Shown piece by piece: positions 26,507-35,162 of a stretch of DNA of 64,000 bases (position 1 is its first letter; each line of letters starts with the position of its first letter). The position numbers were made by a program, and so were the translations under genes. Location of the stretch: contig NZ_QGGH01000014.1 of NCBI RefSeq assembly GCF_003148495.1, positions 1 through 64,000 on the forward strand. Direction: 5' to 3'. Under the pieces are notes generated by a model. That model saw nothing but the letters and a program-made list of their open reading frames with translations. It was not told the origin of the DNA and made no database searches. This DNA comes from Mesorhizobium loti (GTDB taxonomy: Bacteria; Pseudomonadota; Alphaproteobacteria; Rhizobiales; Rhizobiaceae).

Positions 26507-26568
26507 TGTTGTTCCTTGTCGATTGCAAGCCTACGCGGCGAAACGAGCAGCGAGTCCCGAAGTTCAAG

Positions 26569-26670
26569 CCATATGTCTCCCACGGTGAAACCTTCCGGGA
26601 AAGCATCATCATTGTCCAACACGATCGTGTTCAGCCACGCGCCCGACGCTATCCCTGCGTTTGGTTCCGC
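26569..26670 (-). pseudogene. C-terminal remnant of a second proline-racemase-family gene
   Basis: The frame reads GAWLNTIVLDNDDAFPEGFTV-GDIW. It resembles the extreme C-terminus of proline-racemase-family proteins; the intact neighbour ends similarly with YYLDPTDPYPQGYVLSDTWG. It begins directly after the stop codon of another such remnant and lacks everything upstream. Confidence 0.6.
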
Positions 26671-26940
26671 CTACTTGATCTGGAATCCGTGGGCCAATGG
26701 ATCGCGATCGTCCACGAATATCGTGTTGTGGCCGATGATCCGTGCCCAACCGCCGACACTGGGCTTGATGCCCTTGAAGGGTCCGACATCGGCCTCGGCT
26801 TCGATGCGGCCCTCGAACACGGTGCCGATCAGGCTTTCCTGGCGGAAGGTGTCGCCGACCTTCAGTCGTCCCTTCCCATAGAGTTGCGCCAGGCGAGCCG
26901 AAGTCGTCCCGGTGCCGCCCGGCGAACGGTCGATCGCCTG
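26671..26940 (-). pseudogene. C-terminal third of a proline-racemase-family gene fused to an integrase remnant
   Basis: About 90 residues are kept, from AIDRSPGGTGTTSARLAQLY to a natural end (DDRDPLAHGFQIK). The catalytic position is Gly in DRSPGGTG. The start is missing: upstream sequence switches at about 26940 into integrase-coding sequence in another frame. This is a truncated gene with no start signal of its own. Confidence 0.75.
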
Positions 26941-27185
26941 GAGCGGAGCGGGGGCTTGCCCACATCGCACATATCATCGATATGAAGGTCAATGAGTTTG
27001 CCGAAGGTCTTCAGGCGCGAAATTCGCGACTCGCTGGGTGTCTTGCCGCGGTCGATCTGACGTTCATCATCTATTGCCCAAAGTCGGGCATCGTCGCGCC
27101 GCAGAAACGTCTCGCTGACATAGCGGCCTGTGCGGCGGACCTGAACGCGCCAAGAGCCCGAAGGGAGTCTTGTGAAAGTGGCCAT
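26941..27185 (-). pseudogene. Truncated site-specific (tyrosine-type) integrase, N-terminal 82 residues
   Basis: Starts MATFTRLPSGSWRVQVRRTG and continues through ERQIDRGKTP and KTFGKLIDLHIDDMCDVGK, an integrase arm/core-binding N-terminus. The catalytic domain is absent: homology stops near 26941 where proline-racemase sequence begins. The start lies about 130 bases from the dusA att site and reads away from dusA, the arrangement of dusA-associated integrases. Confidence 0.78.
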
Positions 27186-27288
27186 CTTTCGTGTGTACTC
27201 AGATGTCGAAACGTGGCGAAAAGCGTCGCATGGGGGCGTAAATTCGTGTGCACTTGGTGCGAGCTAACCAGTTGAGACTATTAGAAAA

Positions 27289-28287
27289 ATGAAGCAATAT
27301 CAAGCACATAGATTGGCTATTGCACCTATGATGGACTGGACGGACCGACATTGCCGGTTCTTCCATCGCCAGCTGACGAGCCGTGCGCTGCTCTACACCG
27401 AGATGGTGGTCGCCGACGCGGTCATTCATGGCGCTCGCGAGCGGCTGCTCGGCTTCGATGCAGCGGAACATCCGGTCGCCCTGCAGCTCGGCGGCTCGGA
27501 TCGCGAAAAACTTGCCGAGGCGGCGCGCATCGGCGAGGCTTTTGGCTACGACGAGATCAACCTCAATGTCGGCTGTCCGTCAGATCGCGTCCAGTCGGGT
27601 ACGTTCGGCGCCTGCCTGATGAAGGTGCCGGACCTCGTCGCCAGCTGCGTCACAGCGATGAAGGCGGCGGCGACAATTCCCGTCACCGTCAAATGCCGCA
27701 TCGGCGTCGACGACCAGGATCCGGAGCCGGCCCTCGACGCGCTGGCGGATGGTGTTTTCGGCGCCGGCGCCGACGCGCTGTGGGTGCATGCGCGCAAGGC
27801 GTGGCTGGAAGGGCTGAGTCCCAAGGAGAACCGTGACATCCCACCGCTGGACTATGGCCGCGTCTATCGGCTGAAGGCCAGAAAACAAAGCGAATTCATC
27901 GGCATCAATGGCGGCATTCAGTCGATTGAAGAGGTGCGGGCACATCTCGATCATATCGACGGCGCCATGCTTGGCCGCGCCGCCTATCATACGCCTGGCA
28001 TCTTGGCCGGCGTGGATGCCGCGTTCTACGGCGCCAAGTCCGAAGCGTTCGACTTCGCCGCGCTGATCGATGCCATGGCGGACTATGCGGCACGCCATAT
28101 CGAGCGGGGCGGGCGGCTTGGCCATGTCACCCGCCATATGGTCGGCCTGTTCCATGGCTTGCCCGGCGCGCGCCGCTACCGCCAGATCCTGTCCAGCGAC
28201 GCCGTCCGGCCCGGAGCCGGGCCGGACGTGCTGAAGACGGCGTTCGCAGCCGTCGAGCTCAGTGGAGTGGCGGCCGAAGCGGCCTGA
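27289..28287 (+). CDS. dusA: tRNA-dihydrouridine(20/20a) synthase DusA
   Basis: A 332-residue flavoenzyme that reduces uridines in the tRNA D-loop. Motifs present: IAPMMDWTDRHCRFF, the FMN and tRNA-binding region EINLNVGCPSDRVQSG with the catalytic cysteine, HARKAWL, and GRAAYHTP. The first ~55 bases are AT-rich compared with the rest, and the 29-bp segment at 27316-27344 is repeated at 20582. This suggests the present 5' end was supplied by an integrated element while keeping the gene functional. Confidence 0.95.
   Translation: MKQYQAHRLAIAPMMDWTDRHCRFFHRQLTSRALLYTEMVVADAVIHGARERLLGFDAAEHPVALQLGGSDREKLAEAARIGEAFGYDEINLNVGCPSDRVQSGTFGACLMKVPDLVASCVTAMKAAATIPVTVKCRIGVDDQDPEPALDALADGVFGAGADALWVHARKAWLEGLSPKENRDIPPLDYGRVYRLKARKQSEFIGINGGIQSIEEVRAHLDHIDGAMLGRAAYHTPGILAGVDAAFYGAKSEAFDFAALIDAMADYAARHIERGGRLGHVTRHMVGLFHGLPGARRYRQILSSDAVRPGAGPDVLKTAFAAVELSGVAAEAA
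27316..27344 (+). other. Putative attR within the dusA 5' coding region
   Basis: This 29-bp stretch encoding AIAPMMDWTD matches 20582-20610 at 27 positions in the same orientation, 6734 bases apart. The dusA 5' end is a known integration target of a family of tyrosine integrases, and a truncated integrase gene lies immediately upstream. Confidence 0.75.
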
Positions 28288-28303
28288 GTCTGGGAGCCGG
28301 AGC

Positions 28304-29008
28304 TCAATCCCTGAGGATCATGCGGTCGCCGCGCACGTCGAAACCCGACAGCGAGCCGATGAAGTTCATGCCGAGCAGGCTCTGGCTGAGCATGCCAGGT
28401 GCAGCGATCATCACCGGCATGTCCCTGCGCATGATGCCGCCGATCGCAATCTGATCGGTTTTCACGGCCGCGGCGCGCGCTATGCCGTTGGCGGTCGAAA
28501 CCGGGATGGTGTAGTTGAGCGCCGCTGGATTGAATCCGGCGGCTTGCGCGTCTTCGGACGTCAGCACGGTGCTGGTCGCGCCGGTATCCACCACGGCTCG
28601 GACCGGATTGCCATTGACCAGGATGCGCGCTTCGAAATGGCCGTTGTCCGCCTTGTCGAGCGTCACCGTGGCGTGGCCGTCTTCGACACCCAGGGCCAGC
28701 GGGCTGCCGGGAACAAGGCCTGCGGTCACGCGGCTGGCGACATCCTGCAGTTCATAGCGATATTGGTAGCCGGCGATCAGTGCGAGCACGATCGCCACCC
28801 AGGCGCCGAGGTTGCGAGCCATAGCGCCCAATGGCCTGCCCGAGCGAAGCAGGCCAGCGCCGATGAGGGCGCCAAAGGCGCCGAGCCAGATCAGCCGGCT
28901 GAAATCATAATTCTCGACGCCAAGCGTGCTGCCCGCGGAATCGTTGAGCATGAGCAGGACTGCTCCCACCCCGATCGCGGCCATCAATATCCAGAACAGT
29001 CGGCTCAT
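28304..29008 (-). CDS. Membrane-anchored retropepsin-like aspartic protease
   Basis: A 234-residue protein with three N-terminal hydrophobic helices (residues 5-22, 38-55, 66-82) and a C-terminal clan AA aspartic protease domain containing VVDTGATSTVLT, the DTG active site, and SLLGMNFIGSL. A single DTG means it would dimerise like retropepsins. Membrane-anchored retropepsin-like proteases of this type (TIGR02281 family) are frequent in alphaproteobacteria; targets unknown. Confidence 0.87.
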   Translation of the reverse strand: MSRLFWILMAAIGVGAVLLMLNDSAGSTLGVENYDFSRLIWLGAFGALIGAGLLRSGRPLGAMARNLGAWVAIVLALIAGYQYRYELQDVASRVTAGLVPGSPLALGVEDGHATVTLDKADNGHFEARILVNGNPVRAVVDTGATSTVLTSEDAQAAGFNPAALNYTIPVSTANGIARAAAVKTDQIAIGGIMRRDMPVMIAAPGMLSQSLLGMNFIGSLSGFDVRGDRMILRD

Positions 29009-29021
29009 CCCCGTGGTCGCC

Positions 29022-29255
29022 TCACGAAAGCGCGTCGCGTTCGCGCGCCATGCGGGTGCGGCGTGTTTCCCGGCGCGGCCGGCGCTCGACCGTTTCCAGC
29101 CGGGCCGGCAATTCGGCCATGACGGTACGGCGCGTTTCCGGCGTCATCCCGATCCAGGCGCCGATTTCCTCGCGCGTGCGGCCGCACCCGAAACAGAAGC
29201 CGGTTTTCATGTCGATCGAACAGACCAGGATGCACGGGGATTCGATGGCCGTCAT
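29022..29255 (-). CDS. DUF1289-family small cysteine protein
   Basis: A 77-residue protein with MTAIESPCILVCSIDMKTGF followed by CFGCGRTREEIGAW, the DUF1289 pattern C-x3-C ... C-x2-C expected to bind a metal or cluster. The frame is open upstream, but ATG 29255 yields the normal family start. It lies 13 bases from the protease gene and is probably co-transcribed. Function unknown. Confidence 0.85.
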   Translation of the reverse strand: MTAIESPCILVCSIDMKTGFCFGCGRTREEIGAWIGMTPETRRTVMAELPARLETVERRPRRETRRTRMARERDALS

Positions 29256-29450
29256 GACTTTCTCTTGGGTTCCAACCGGAATCCCTTGTTCATCTCCACA
29301 TGGTGCAACGGCAATGCCAATGCAAGCCCCCGCGATTGCGCCCTTCGCAGCCACCTTTGCGGCAAATGCAGAACCATGATCCAGGAGGTTGTGCCAACCG
29401 CGCAAGGCGGCTATGCCGCTCACCAACTCCAGGGAATGATCGCCAACGTG

Positions 29451-30449
29451 ATGACCAGCGCACTGCCTTTCGACGATTTCCGCAACCTGCTGGCCAATCT
29501 GCCGGCGGCCGACACGGCAGCCGAAACCCGCGTGCGCACGCTGTTTGCCAAGGCCGACAAATCAGGCAATTCGCTTGGCCGCATCGAGGACATCGCCGCG
29601 TGGCTGGCCGCCTGGAGCGGGCGGGCTCCCCCTGCGGTGACAAGACCACTGATGGCGGTCTTTGCCGGCAATCACGGTGTTGTCAGGCACGGCATTTCGC
29701 CCCGGCCGGTGGCGGCGACCGCCAATGCGGTCGAGCTTTGCGCCGCCGGAGGTGCTGCGATCAACCAGATATGCATTGCCAACGATCTCGGGCTGAAGGT
29801 CTTCGATCTTGCCCTGCATATCCCGACCGCCGACATCACCTGTCGTGCCGCACTGGATGAGCGCGGCTGTGCCGCCACCATGGCCTTTGGCATGGAAGCG
29901 ATAGCGGGCGGTACCGATCTCTTGTGCCTTGGTGATCTCGGCGTCGGCAACTCCACCGTCGCCGCAGCCTTGTTTGCGGCGCTGTTCGGGGGCAAGGGCG
30001 TCGACTGGGTCGGCCCAGGGTCGGGCGCCGATGCGGCGATGCAGGCACGCAAGGCTGACGTGGTCGATGCGGCGCTGGCTTTTCACAGCGGCCATCTCAG
30101 CGACCCGCTCGAGGCGCTGCGTCGGGTCGGCGGACGTGAGTTCGCGGCGATTGCCGGCGCCATCCTTGCTGCCCGGATGCAGAAGATTCCGGTGCTGCTC
30201 GACGGGCTAGCTGCAACGGCCGCCGCAGCGCTGCTGCATGCCGCCAACCCCGTCGCGCTCGATCATTGCCTGCTGGCCAGCCTGTCGCCGGAGCCCGCGC
30301 ATGCCCGGGCTGCTCAACACCTCGGCCTGCGCCCGCTGCTTGATTTTGGCATCAGCCATGGCGAAGGGGCAGGGGCCGCCCTTGCCGCCGGTCTGGTCAA
30401 GGCAGCTGCGCTGACCAGCTCAGGCATGGCGGCTACGGTACGCGGCTAG
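29451..30449 (+). CDS. cobT: Nicotinate-nucleotide-dimethylbenzimidazole phosphoribosyltransferase
   Basis: A 332-residue enzyme of the lower-ligand branch of cobalamin synthesis; it makes alpha-ribazole phosphate. Motifs include GRIEDIAAWLAAWSGR, FAGNHGVV, CLGDLGVGNSTVAAAL and the C-terminal FGISHGEGAGAALA, whose glutamate is the catalytic base. The frame extends upstream, but the ATG at 29451 (MTSALPFDDFRNLL) matches the start of relatives. No cobalamin riboswitch was recognised in the 200 bases upstream. Confidence 0.92.
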   Translation: MTSALPFDDFRNLLANLPAADTAAETRVRTLFAKADKSGNSLGRIEDIAAWLAAWSGRAPPAVTRPLMAVFAGNHGVVRHGISPRPVAATANAVELCAAGGAAINQICIANDLGLKVFDLALHIPTADITCRAALDERGCAATMAFGMEAIAGGTDLLCLGDLGVGNSTVAAALFAALFGGKGVDWVGPGSGADAAMQARKADVVDAALAFHSGHLSDPLEALRRVGGREFAAIAGAILAARMQKIPVLLDGLAATAAAALLHAANPVALDHCLLASLSPEPAHARAAQHLGLRPLLDFGISHGEGAGAALAAGLVKAAALTSSGMAATVRG

Positions 30450-30461
30450 GATCTTGGCGTA

Positions 30462-30992
30462 TCAGCGCCGCAGATTGGGAATGCGGTAGACGACAGAGGC
30501 ATATTTCGGGTTGAAGCGGCTGCCAATTATTACGCCTCCGAGGCGTTCCGCTATTCTTCTGCTGGCCACGTTCCTTTCGGCAACCGGATATTCGAAGCAG
30601 TCCGGTTCGAGTGTCTCGGAGGCCCACTCAGCAACAGCAGCAATTGCCTCTCTGCCAAGGCCGTTTCCTTGAGCGTCTTCTCTGATCCAGATCCCGAGCT
30701 CGGGACACGCGGTCTTCGCCGCATGAAGGCCGACAAGCCCCAGACAGCGATCGTGCGCCAATGTACGCACAACAAAGTGCAAATCCGATCCGTCGTGGAT
30801 TGGCGCCAGCCAGGATCGCCATACCTCGGCAAAGGCCGCCAGTGATTGAGGCGGTTCCCACTGCATGAAACGTGTGATGGCGGGAGTGATGGCGGCAAAG
30901 AGGTCTTCGGCATAGTCGGCTGTAAACAGCTTCAGGCGAAGGCGCTCTGAGTCGATTCCGATGCCACCGGCATGCCAATCACCCGCTGCCAT
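30462..30992 (-). CDS. GNAT-family N-acetyltransferase (RimJ-like)
   Basis: A 176-residue acetyltransferase with RLRLKLFTADYAEDLF, LGIWIREDAQGNGLGREAI (acetyl-CoA binding loop) and ERNVASRRIAERLGGVIIG, typical of the ribosomal-protein/RimJ-like GNAT group. The frame is open far upstream through the sensor kinase gene; the ATG at 30992 gives the natural domain start. Target unknown. Converges with cobT. Confidence 0.8.
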   Translation of the reverse strand: MAAGDWHAGGIGIDSERLRLKLFTADYAEDLFAAITPAITRFMQWEPPQSLAAFAEVWRSWLAPIHDGSDLHFVVRTLAHDRCLGLVGLHAAKTACPELGIWIREDAQGNGLGREAIAAVAEWASETLEPDCFEYPVAERNVASRRIAERLGGVIIGSRFNPKYASVVYRIPNLRR

Positions 30993-31042
30993 TGTGGAGT
31001 GCCGTCCTTCTTGCTGGCCATCGACCCAGGTCGGCGGGACGC

Positions 31043-32563
31043 TTATCGCCGCCGAGCTGCTACCGCGGCGGTCGGCAGCGCGGGCAGTTCCTCCATCACC
31101 CGGCTCAGCGGGAAGATGGCGATCGCCTCTGTCCCTTCGCGCAGCTTGGAATGAAGTTCGAACTCGCCGCCATGCATGGCAAGCAGGCCCTGCACGATCG
31201 GCAGGCCAAGCCCGGTGCCTTGCTCGGCGCTCTTGATGGCGATCGAACCCTGGCCGAAGGCTGAGAGCACCACCGGGATCTCGTCTTCCGGTATGCCCGG
31301 GCCATTGTCCTTGACCGACATGTATTGCCCGCCGCCCGCCGTCCAGCCGACGCGGACGCGGATTTCGCCGCCGGTGGCGGTGAATTTTATCGCATTCGAC
31401 AGAAGGTTGAGCGTGATCTGCCGCACCGCCCGCTCGTCGGCGAACAGGCGTGGCAACTGATGCTCGAAATCCTGGACGACGCGGATATCCTTGTTGCGCG
31501 CCCTCAGTTCCATCATGTGACAGCAATCCTCGACGATGTTCAGCAGCATCACCGGCTCTTCATTGAGCTGGTACCGACCGGCCTCGATGCGCGACAGGTC
31601 GAGGATCTCGTTGATCAGGTCGAGCAGATGCTGGCCGGATTCGTGCACGTCGTGGGCGTAGTCGCGATAGGTGGGATTGCTCATCGGTCCCAGCACCTCG
31701 TTCGACATCACTTCGGAAAAGCCGAGAATGGCATTGAGCGGCGTGCGCAGTTCGTGGCTCATCGAAGCGAGGAACCGCGATTTCGCCAGATTGGCATCTT
31801 CGGCCCGCCGCCGCGCCTCGTCCGACATCGATTTCGCCGTCTCCAGTTCGGCGATCAGCGCATCCTTTTCGGAGCGGAACGACAACACCATCAGGGACGA
31901 GCGGTTGAGGTGACGGGCCACATAGGCAAAGAAGGGCAGCGACACGACCAGCAGTCCGGCCATGATCGCCTCAACCGGCATCCATAGCTTGAAGCCGGCA
32001 TAGGCGTAGAGCGCCACGGGAACGGCAAACGTCGCCAATAGCGCCCCGCCCAGGGATGAGGTCATCACCGCGGTCGCCGCCATGGCGAACAGCAACACCA
32101 CGGCTTTGACCAACTGGAACTGGTCGACCTGGCAGGCGTCGCAGCCAAGCCAGACGAACCAGCCCCAGCCGAGACCGCAGAGGAAATGGCAGATCAGGAA
32201 TTCCCGTCGTGTTTGCAAAGGGTTGAGGTCGGAAGCTTCCGTACGTTCAATGCGCCGCGCCATGAAGGCGACGATGGTGTAGCAGGTCAGTGTGAACAGC
32301 GCCCAGAGCCCGATTTCGTTACCGACGCCGGCCAGCCGGCCGGCAGCCGCGATCGCCAGGATGAGAAGCGGGATGGCGATGGCGCCGCTTGTCATTGCGC
32401 GGGCGTGGAGCTTCAGCAGTTCGCGATCGAAATCGGGATTGCCGGCCTGCTGCGAGAGACGGTCACGCGTCTTGCGCACCGCGCGCGCCACATCGCTGTT
32501 GCGATGAGGTTTCCTGCGGTCCACAATGAACTTGTCCGCTGTGTTCGAGCGTTGCAAGGGCAT
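31043..32563 (-). CDS. Membrane sensor histidine kinase (PdhS/PleC/DivJ-like core)
   Basis: A 506-residue kinase with about six N-terminal membrane helices (residues 60-215), a coiled-coil linker, a HisKA domain with FLASMSHELRTPLNAILGFSE (H270), and a HATPase domain with NLLSNAIKFTATGGE, DNGPGIPEDE and GTGLGLPIV. The H-box with EVMSNEVLGPM resembles alphaproteobacterial PdhS/PleC/DivJ kinases that control the DivK cell-cycle regulator, but the assignment is by similarity of the core only. ATG 32563 is chosen over the preceding TTG. Confidence 0.85.
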   Translation of the reverse strand: MPLQRSNTADKFIVDRRKPHRNSDVARAVRKTRDRLSQQAGNPDFDRELLKLHARAMTSGAIAIPLLILAIAAAGRLAGVGNEIGLWALFTLTCYTIVAFMARRIERTEASDLNPLQTRREFLICHFLCGLGWGWFVWLGCDACQVDQFQLVKAVVLLFAMAATAVMTSSLGGALLATFAVPVALYAYAGFKLWMPVEAIMAGLLVVSLPFFAYVARHLNRSSLMVLSFRSEKDALIAELETAKSMSDEARRRAEDANLAKSRFLASMSHELRTPLNAILGFSEVMSNEVLGPMSNPTYRDYAHDVHESGQHLLDLINEILDLSRIEAGRYQLNEEPVMLLNIVEDCCHMMELRARNKDIRVVQDFEHQLPRLFADERAVRQITLNLLSNAIKFTATGGEIRVRVGWTAGGGQYMSVKDNGPGIPEDEIPVVLSAFGQGSIAIKSAEQGTGLGLPIVQGLLAMHGGEFELHSKLREGTEAIAIFPLSRVMEELPALPTAAVAARRR

Positions 32564-32638
32564 CAAAACTTCAATTTATGCGAGCAGCGGTTTCCAAGTG
32601 TTAAGCTACGTTCGAATGATTAACCAACCGTTTGCCAT

Positions 32639-33259
32639 ATGAGCCGATCCTGGTCGCCGAGGCCGCGCCGGCGATACGTTGCGCCACCCAGAAGCCTGTG
32701 GCGCCGGCTGGTGGATTACGGGCTTACATCAATCATTCTCGGGCTGCTGATCCTGCTGGCGGCCCGCCTCGACCGGGTTGAAACCCGCAAGACGCAAGGC
32801 GTGGCAATCATCAACGACGGCGATTCGATCACGCTTGGCACTGAGCGTATCCGTATGCGAGGCATCGATGCTCCGGAATATACGCAGACCTGCCGCAGGA
32901 ATGGCGCCGACTATCCCTGCGGCACGCTTGCGCGTCAGTCGCTCGTTCGCCTGATCGCCGGTAAGCCCGTCTCCTGTGCCGGCTGGCAGCGTGATCGTTA
33001 TGGCCGGCTGCTCGGCGACTGCACCGCCGGCGGCAAGGATCTCAACCGCGCGCAGGTTGAGGCGGGCTGGGCGGTTGCCTATGGCGACTTCGAGAGCGAG
33101 GAAGCCATCGCCCGCGCAGGAAAGGCCGGCATCTGGGCGGGAACGTTCGACCAGCCGCAAGACTGGCGCGACACCCATCACGGCGAAGTCGTCGAGAGAA
33201 AGCACGGCACACTGGCGTCGATCGGCGACGCCGTGCGCGAGATTTTCCGCTTCTGGTGA
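32639..33259 (+). CDS. Membrane-anchored thermonuclease-family (SNase-like) nuclease
   Basis: A 206-residue protein with one N-terminal helix (LTSIILGLLILLAARL) and a staphylococcal-nuclease domain: DGDSITLGTERIRMRGIDAPE (metal and active-site Asp/Arg), CAGWQRDRYGRLLGDC and QVEAGWAVAYGDF. The catalytic Arg-Glu-Arg set looks altered (WQRDRYGR present; glutamate position unclear). Exported or periplasmic side nuclease; role unknown. Confidence 0.83.
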   Translation: MSRSWSPRPRRRYVAPPRSLWRRLVDYGLTSIILGLLILLAARLDRVETRKTQGVAIINDGDSITLGTERIRMRGIDAPEYTQTCRRNGADYPCGTLARQSLVRLIAGKPVSCAGWQRDRYGRLLGDCTAGGKDLNRAQVEAGWAVAYGDFESEEAIARAGKAGIWAGTFDQPQDWRDTHHGEVVERKHGTLASIGDAVREIFRFW

Positions 33260-33302
33260 TGCGCATCTTGGCACTTGATCGAGAACGAATGGGAGGATGG
33301 AT

Positions 33303-33914
33303 ATGAAGCTCTTCGACGGCGGCCGGGCGCCCAATCCGCGGCGGGTCCGCGTTTTCCTCGCCGAGAAAGGCATCACGGTTCCGCAGGTGGCCATCGACAT
33401 GGGGGCGCTGGAGCACAGACAACAGGCGGTCAGCTCGCGCAACCCCTTGCAGCGTCTGCCGGTACTGGAACTCGACGACGGCACCGTCATCACCGAATCC
33501 GTCGCCATCTGCCGTTATTTCGAGGAGCTGCATCCGGAGCCCGCTTTGTTCGGGCGTGGCGCAGTCGGCAAGGCGCAGGTCGAGATGTGGCAGAGACGGA
33601 TGGAATTCAACTTGCTCAGTTGCGTCGCGCAGGCTTTCCGCCACATCCATCCGGCCATGAAGGAGTGGGAAATCCCGCAGATCCCCGAATGGGGTGAGGC
33701 CAACAAGCCGAAGGCCGTGCAGTTCCTCAGGCTGCTGGACGTCGAACTGGGCAGCCGGGAGTTCATCGCCGGCGACAGCTATTCGATCGCCGATATCACC
33801 AGCCTGATCGCCGTCGACTTCATGAAGCCGGCATGCATCAAGGTGCCGGATGAATGCGCGAATGTGTTGCGCTGGCATCAGGCCGTCTCCAGCCGACCAA
33901 GCGCATCAGCCTGA
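33303..33914 (+). CDS. Glutathione S-transferase family protein
   Basis: A 203-residue protein with a thioredoxin-like N-terminal domain (MKLFDGGRAPNPRRVRVFLAEKGI, RLPVLELDDGTVITESVAICRYFE) and a helical C-terminal domain ending with ADITSLIAVDFMKPA. Two ATGs occur at 33297 and 33303; the second is chosen because GGGAGG (33291-33296) is 6 bases upstream of it. Followed after 2 bases by the uracil-DNA glycosylase gene. Confidence 0.88.
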   Translation: MKLFDGGRAPNPRRVRVFLAEKGITVPQVAIDMGALEHRQQAVSSRNPLQRLPVLELDDGTVITESVAICRYFEELHPEPALFGRGAVGKAQVEMWQRRMEFNLLSCVAQAFRHIHPAMKEWEIPQIPEWGEANKPKAVQFLRLLDVELGSREFIAGDSYSIADITSLIAVDFMKPACIKVPDECANVLRWHQAVSSRPSASA

Positions 33915-33916
33915 GT

Positions 33917-34534
33917 ATGACTGTCGAACTCGAAAGCTTCACCGCGACGGTCCGCGCTTGCCGCATCTGCGTGGAAAACCCGGTCGGCAAGCCGTTGCCG
34001 CACGAGCCACGCCCTGTGTTGCGACCCTCGTCCAGCGCCCGCATCCTGATCGCCAGCCAGGCGCCGGGGACCAAGGTGCATCTATCGGGTATGCCGTTCA
34101 CCGACGCCTCCGGCGACCGCTTGCGCAGTTGGCTTGATGTGACGAGCGACGAATTCTACGACATCGAAAAATTCGCCATCGTGCCGATGGGCTTCTGCTT
34201 TCCCGGCCAGGACGCCAAGGGCGGAGACCTGCCGCCGAGGCGCGAATGTGCACCGGCCTGGCGCGCGCCTTTGATGGCCTTGATGCCACGGATCGACCTG
34301 GTGCTGACGATCGGCATCTACGCGCAGTCCTGGCACATGGGTGTGGCGCGCCGGCCCTCGCTGACGGAAACGGTGATGGACTGGCGCGCCATCTGGGAGA
34401 ATTCCGTCGGCCTGAAAGTGCTGCCGTTGCCGCATCCGTCGTGGCGCAACATCGGCTGGCTGAAGAAGAATCCATGGTTTGAAATGGATTTGCTGCCTTT
34501 TCTGCGTTCGGAAATCCGCTATCGCCTTAGCTGA
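33917..34534 (+). CDS. Uracil-DNA glycosylase superfamily protein
   Basis: A 205-residue UDG-fold protein. Seen are CRICVENPVGKPLP near the N-terminus, the active-site-like SQAPGTKVHLSGMPFTDASGD, LVLTIGIYAQSWHM and the C-terminal PLPHPSWRN motif. It is closest in pattern to family 4/5 DNA glycosylases that remove uracil, although only two of the usual four cluster cysteines are evident in the CxxC. It starts 2 bases after the GST gene, implying co-expression. Confidence 0.82.
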   Translation: MTVELESFTATVRACRICVENPVGKPLPHEPRPVLRPSSSARILIASQAPGTKVHLSGMPFTDASGDRLRSWLDVTSDEFYDIEKFAIVPMGFCFPGQDAKGGDLPPRRECAPAWRAPLMALMPRIDLVLTIGIYAQSWHMGVARRPSLTETVMDWRAIWENSVGLKVLPLPHPSWRNIGWLKKNPWFEMDLLPFLRSEIRYRLS

Positions 34535-34643
34535 CCTTTCAGCAAGAAATCACTCGCTTTTCCATCAATCGACAGAATTTCTTTCTTGTGAAAGGCCGGA
34601 ATAAGGGGGAATATAGCCAATCTATTCCCCCAGGGAGCAAAAA

Positions 34644-35135
34644 ATGGACCGCCTTGATAGAAAAATCCTCCGCCTTTTGCAGGAGGATGCGACACTCGCG
34701 GTCGCCGACGTCGCCAAGAAAGTCGGCCTGTCGACGACGCCTTGCTGGCGGCGCATCCAGAAGCTCGAGGAAGAGGGCGTCATCAAGCGGCGCGTTGCCA
34801 TTCTCGACCATGAAAAGGTCAATGTGCGCGTCACCGTCTTCGTGTCGATCCGCACCAATTCGCACAGCCATGAATGGCTGCGGCGTTTCTCGGAAGTCAT
34901 CCAGGAGTTTCCCGAGGTGGTCGAGTTCTACCGCATGAGCGGCGACGTCGACTATCTTCTGCGCGTCGTAGTGCCCGACATCGCCGCCTATGACGCCTTC
35001 TACAAGCGACTGATCGCCAAGATCGAAATCCGTGATGTGTCGTCGTCCTTCGCCATGGAGCAGATCAAGTACACGACCGAAATCCCGCTCGATTACATGG
35101 TACTGGACAAGGAATCGGGTGCCAACGCTGCTTGA
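34644..35135 (+). CDS. Lrp/AsnC-family transcriptional regulator
   Basis: A 163-residue regulator: N-terminal winged helix (RLDRKILRLLQEDATLAVADV, GLSTTPCWRRIQKLEEEG) and a C-terminal RAM ligand-binding domain (VVEFYRMSGDVDYLLRVVV). AGGGAG precedes the ATG. Members respond to amino acids and often regulate a neighbouring transporter or catabolic gene; no obvious target is adjacent. Confidence 0.9.
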   Translation: MDRLDRKILRLLQEDATLAVADVAKKVGLSTTPCWRRIQKLEEEGVIKRRVAILDHEKVNVRVTVFVSIRTNSHSHEWLRRFSEVIQEFPEVVEFYRMSGDVDYLLRVVVPDIAAYDAFYKRLIAKIEIRDVSSSFAMEQIKYTTEIPLDYMVLDKESGANAA

Positions 35136-35162
35136 ACTTAGCCTTGCGTAAGGTCGTCCCGC

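Noticed and set aside
29256..29450. Possible cobalamin riboswitch before cobT
   Set aside because: No B12-box or conserved stem pattern could be seen.
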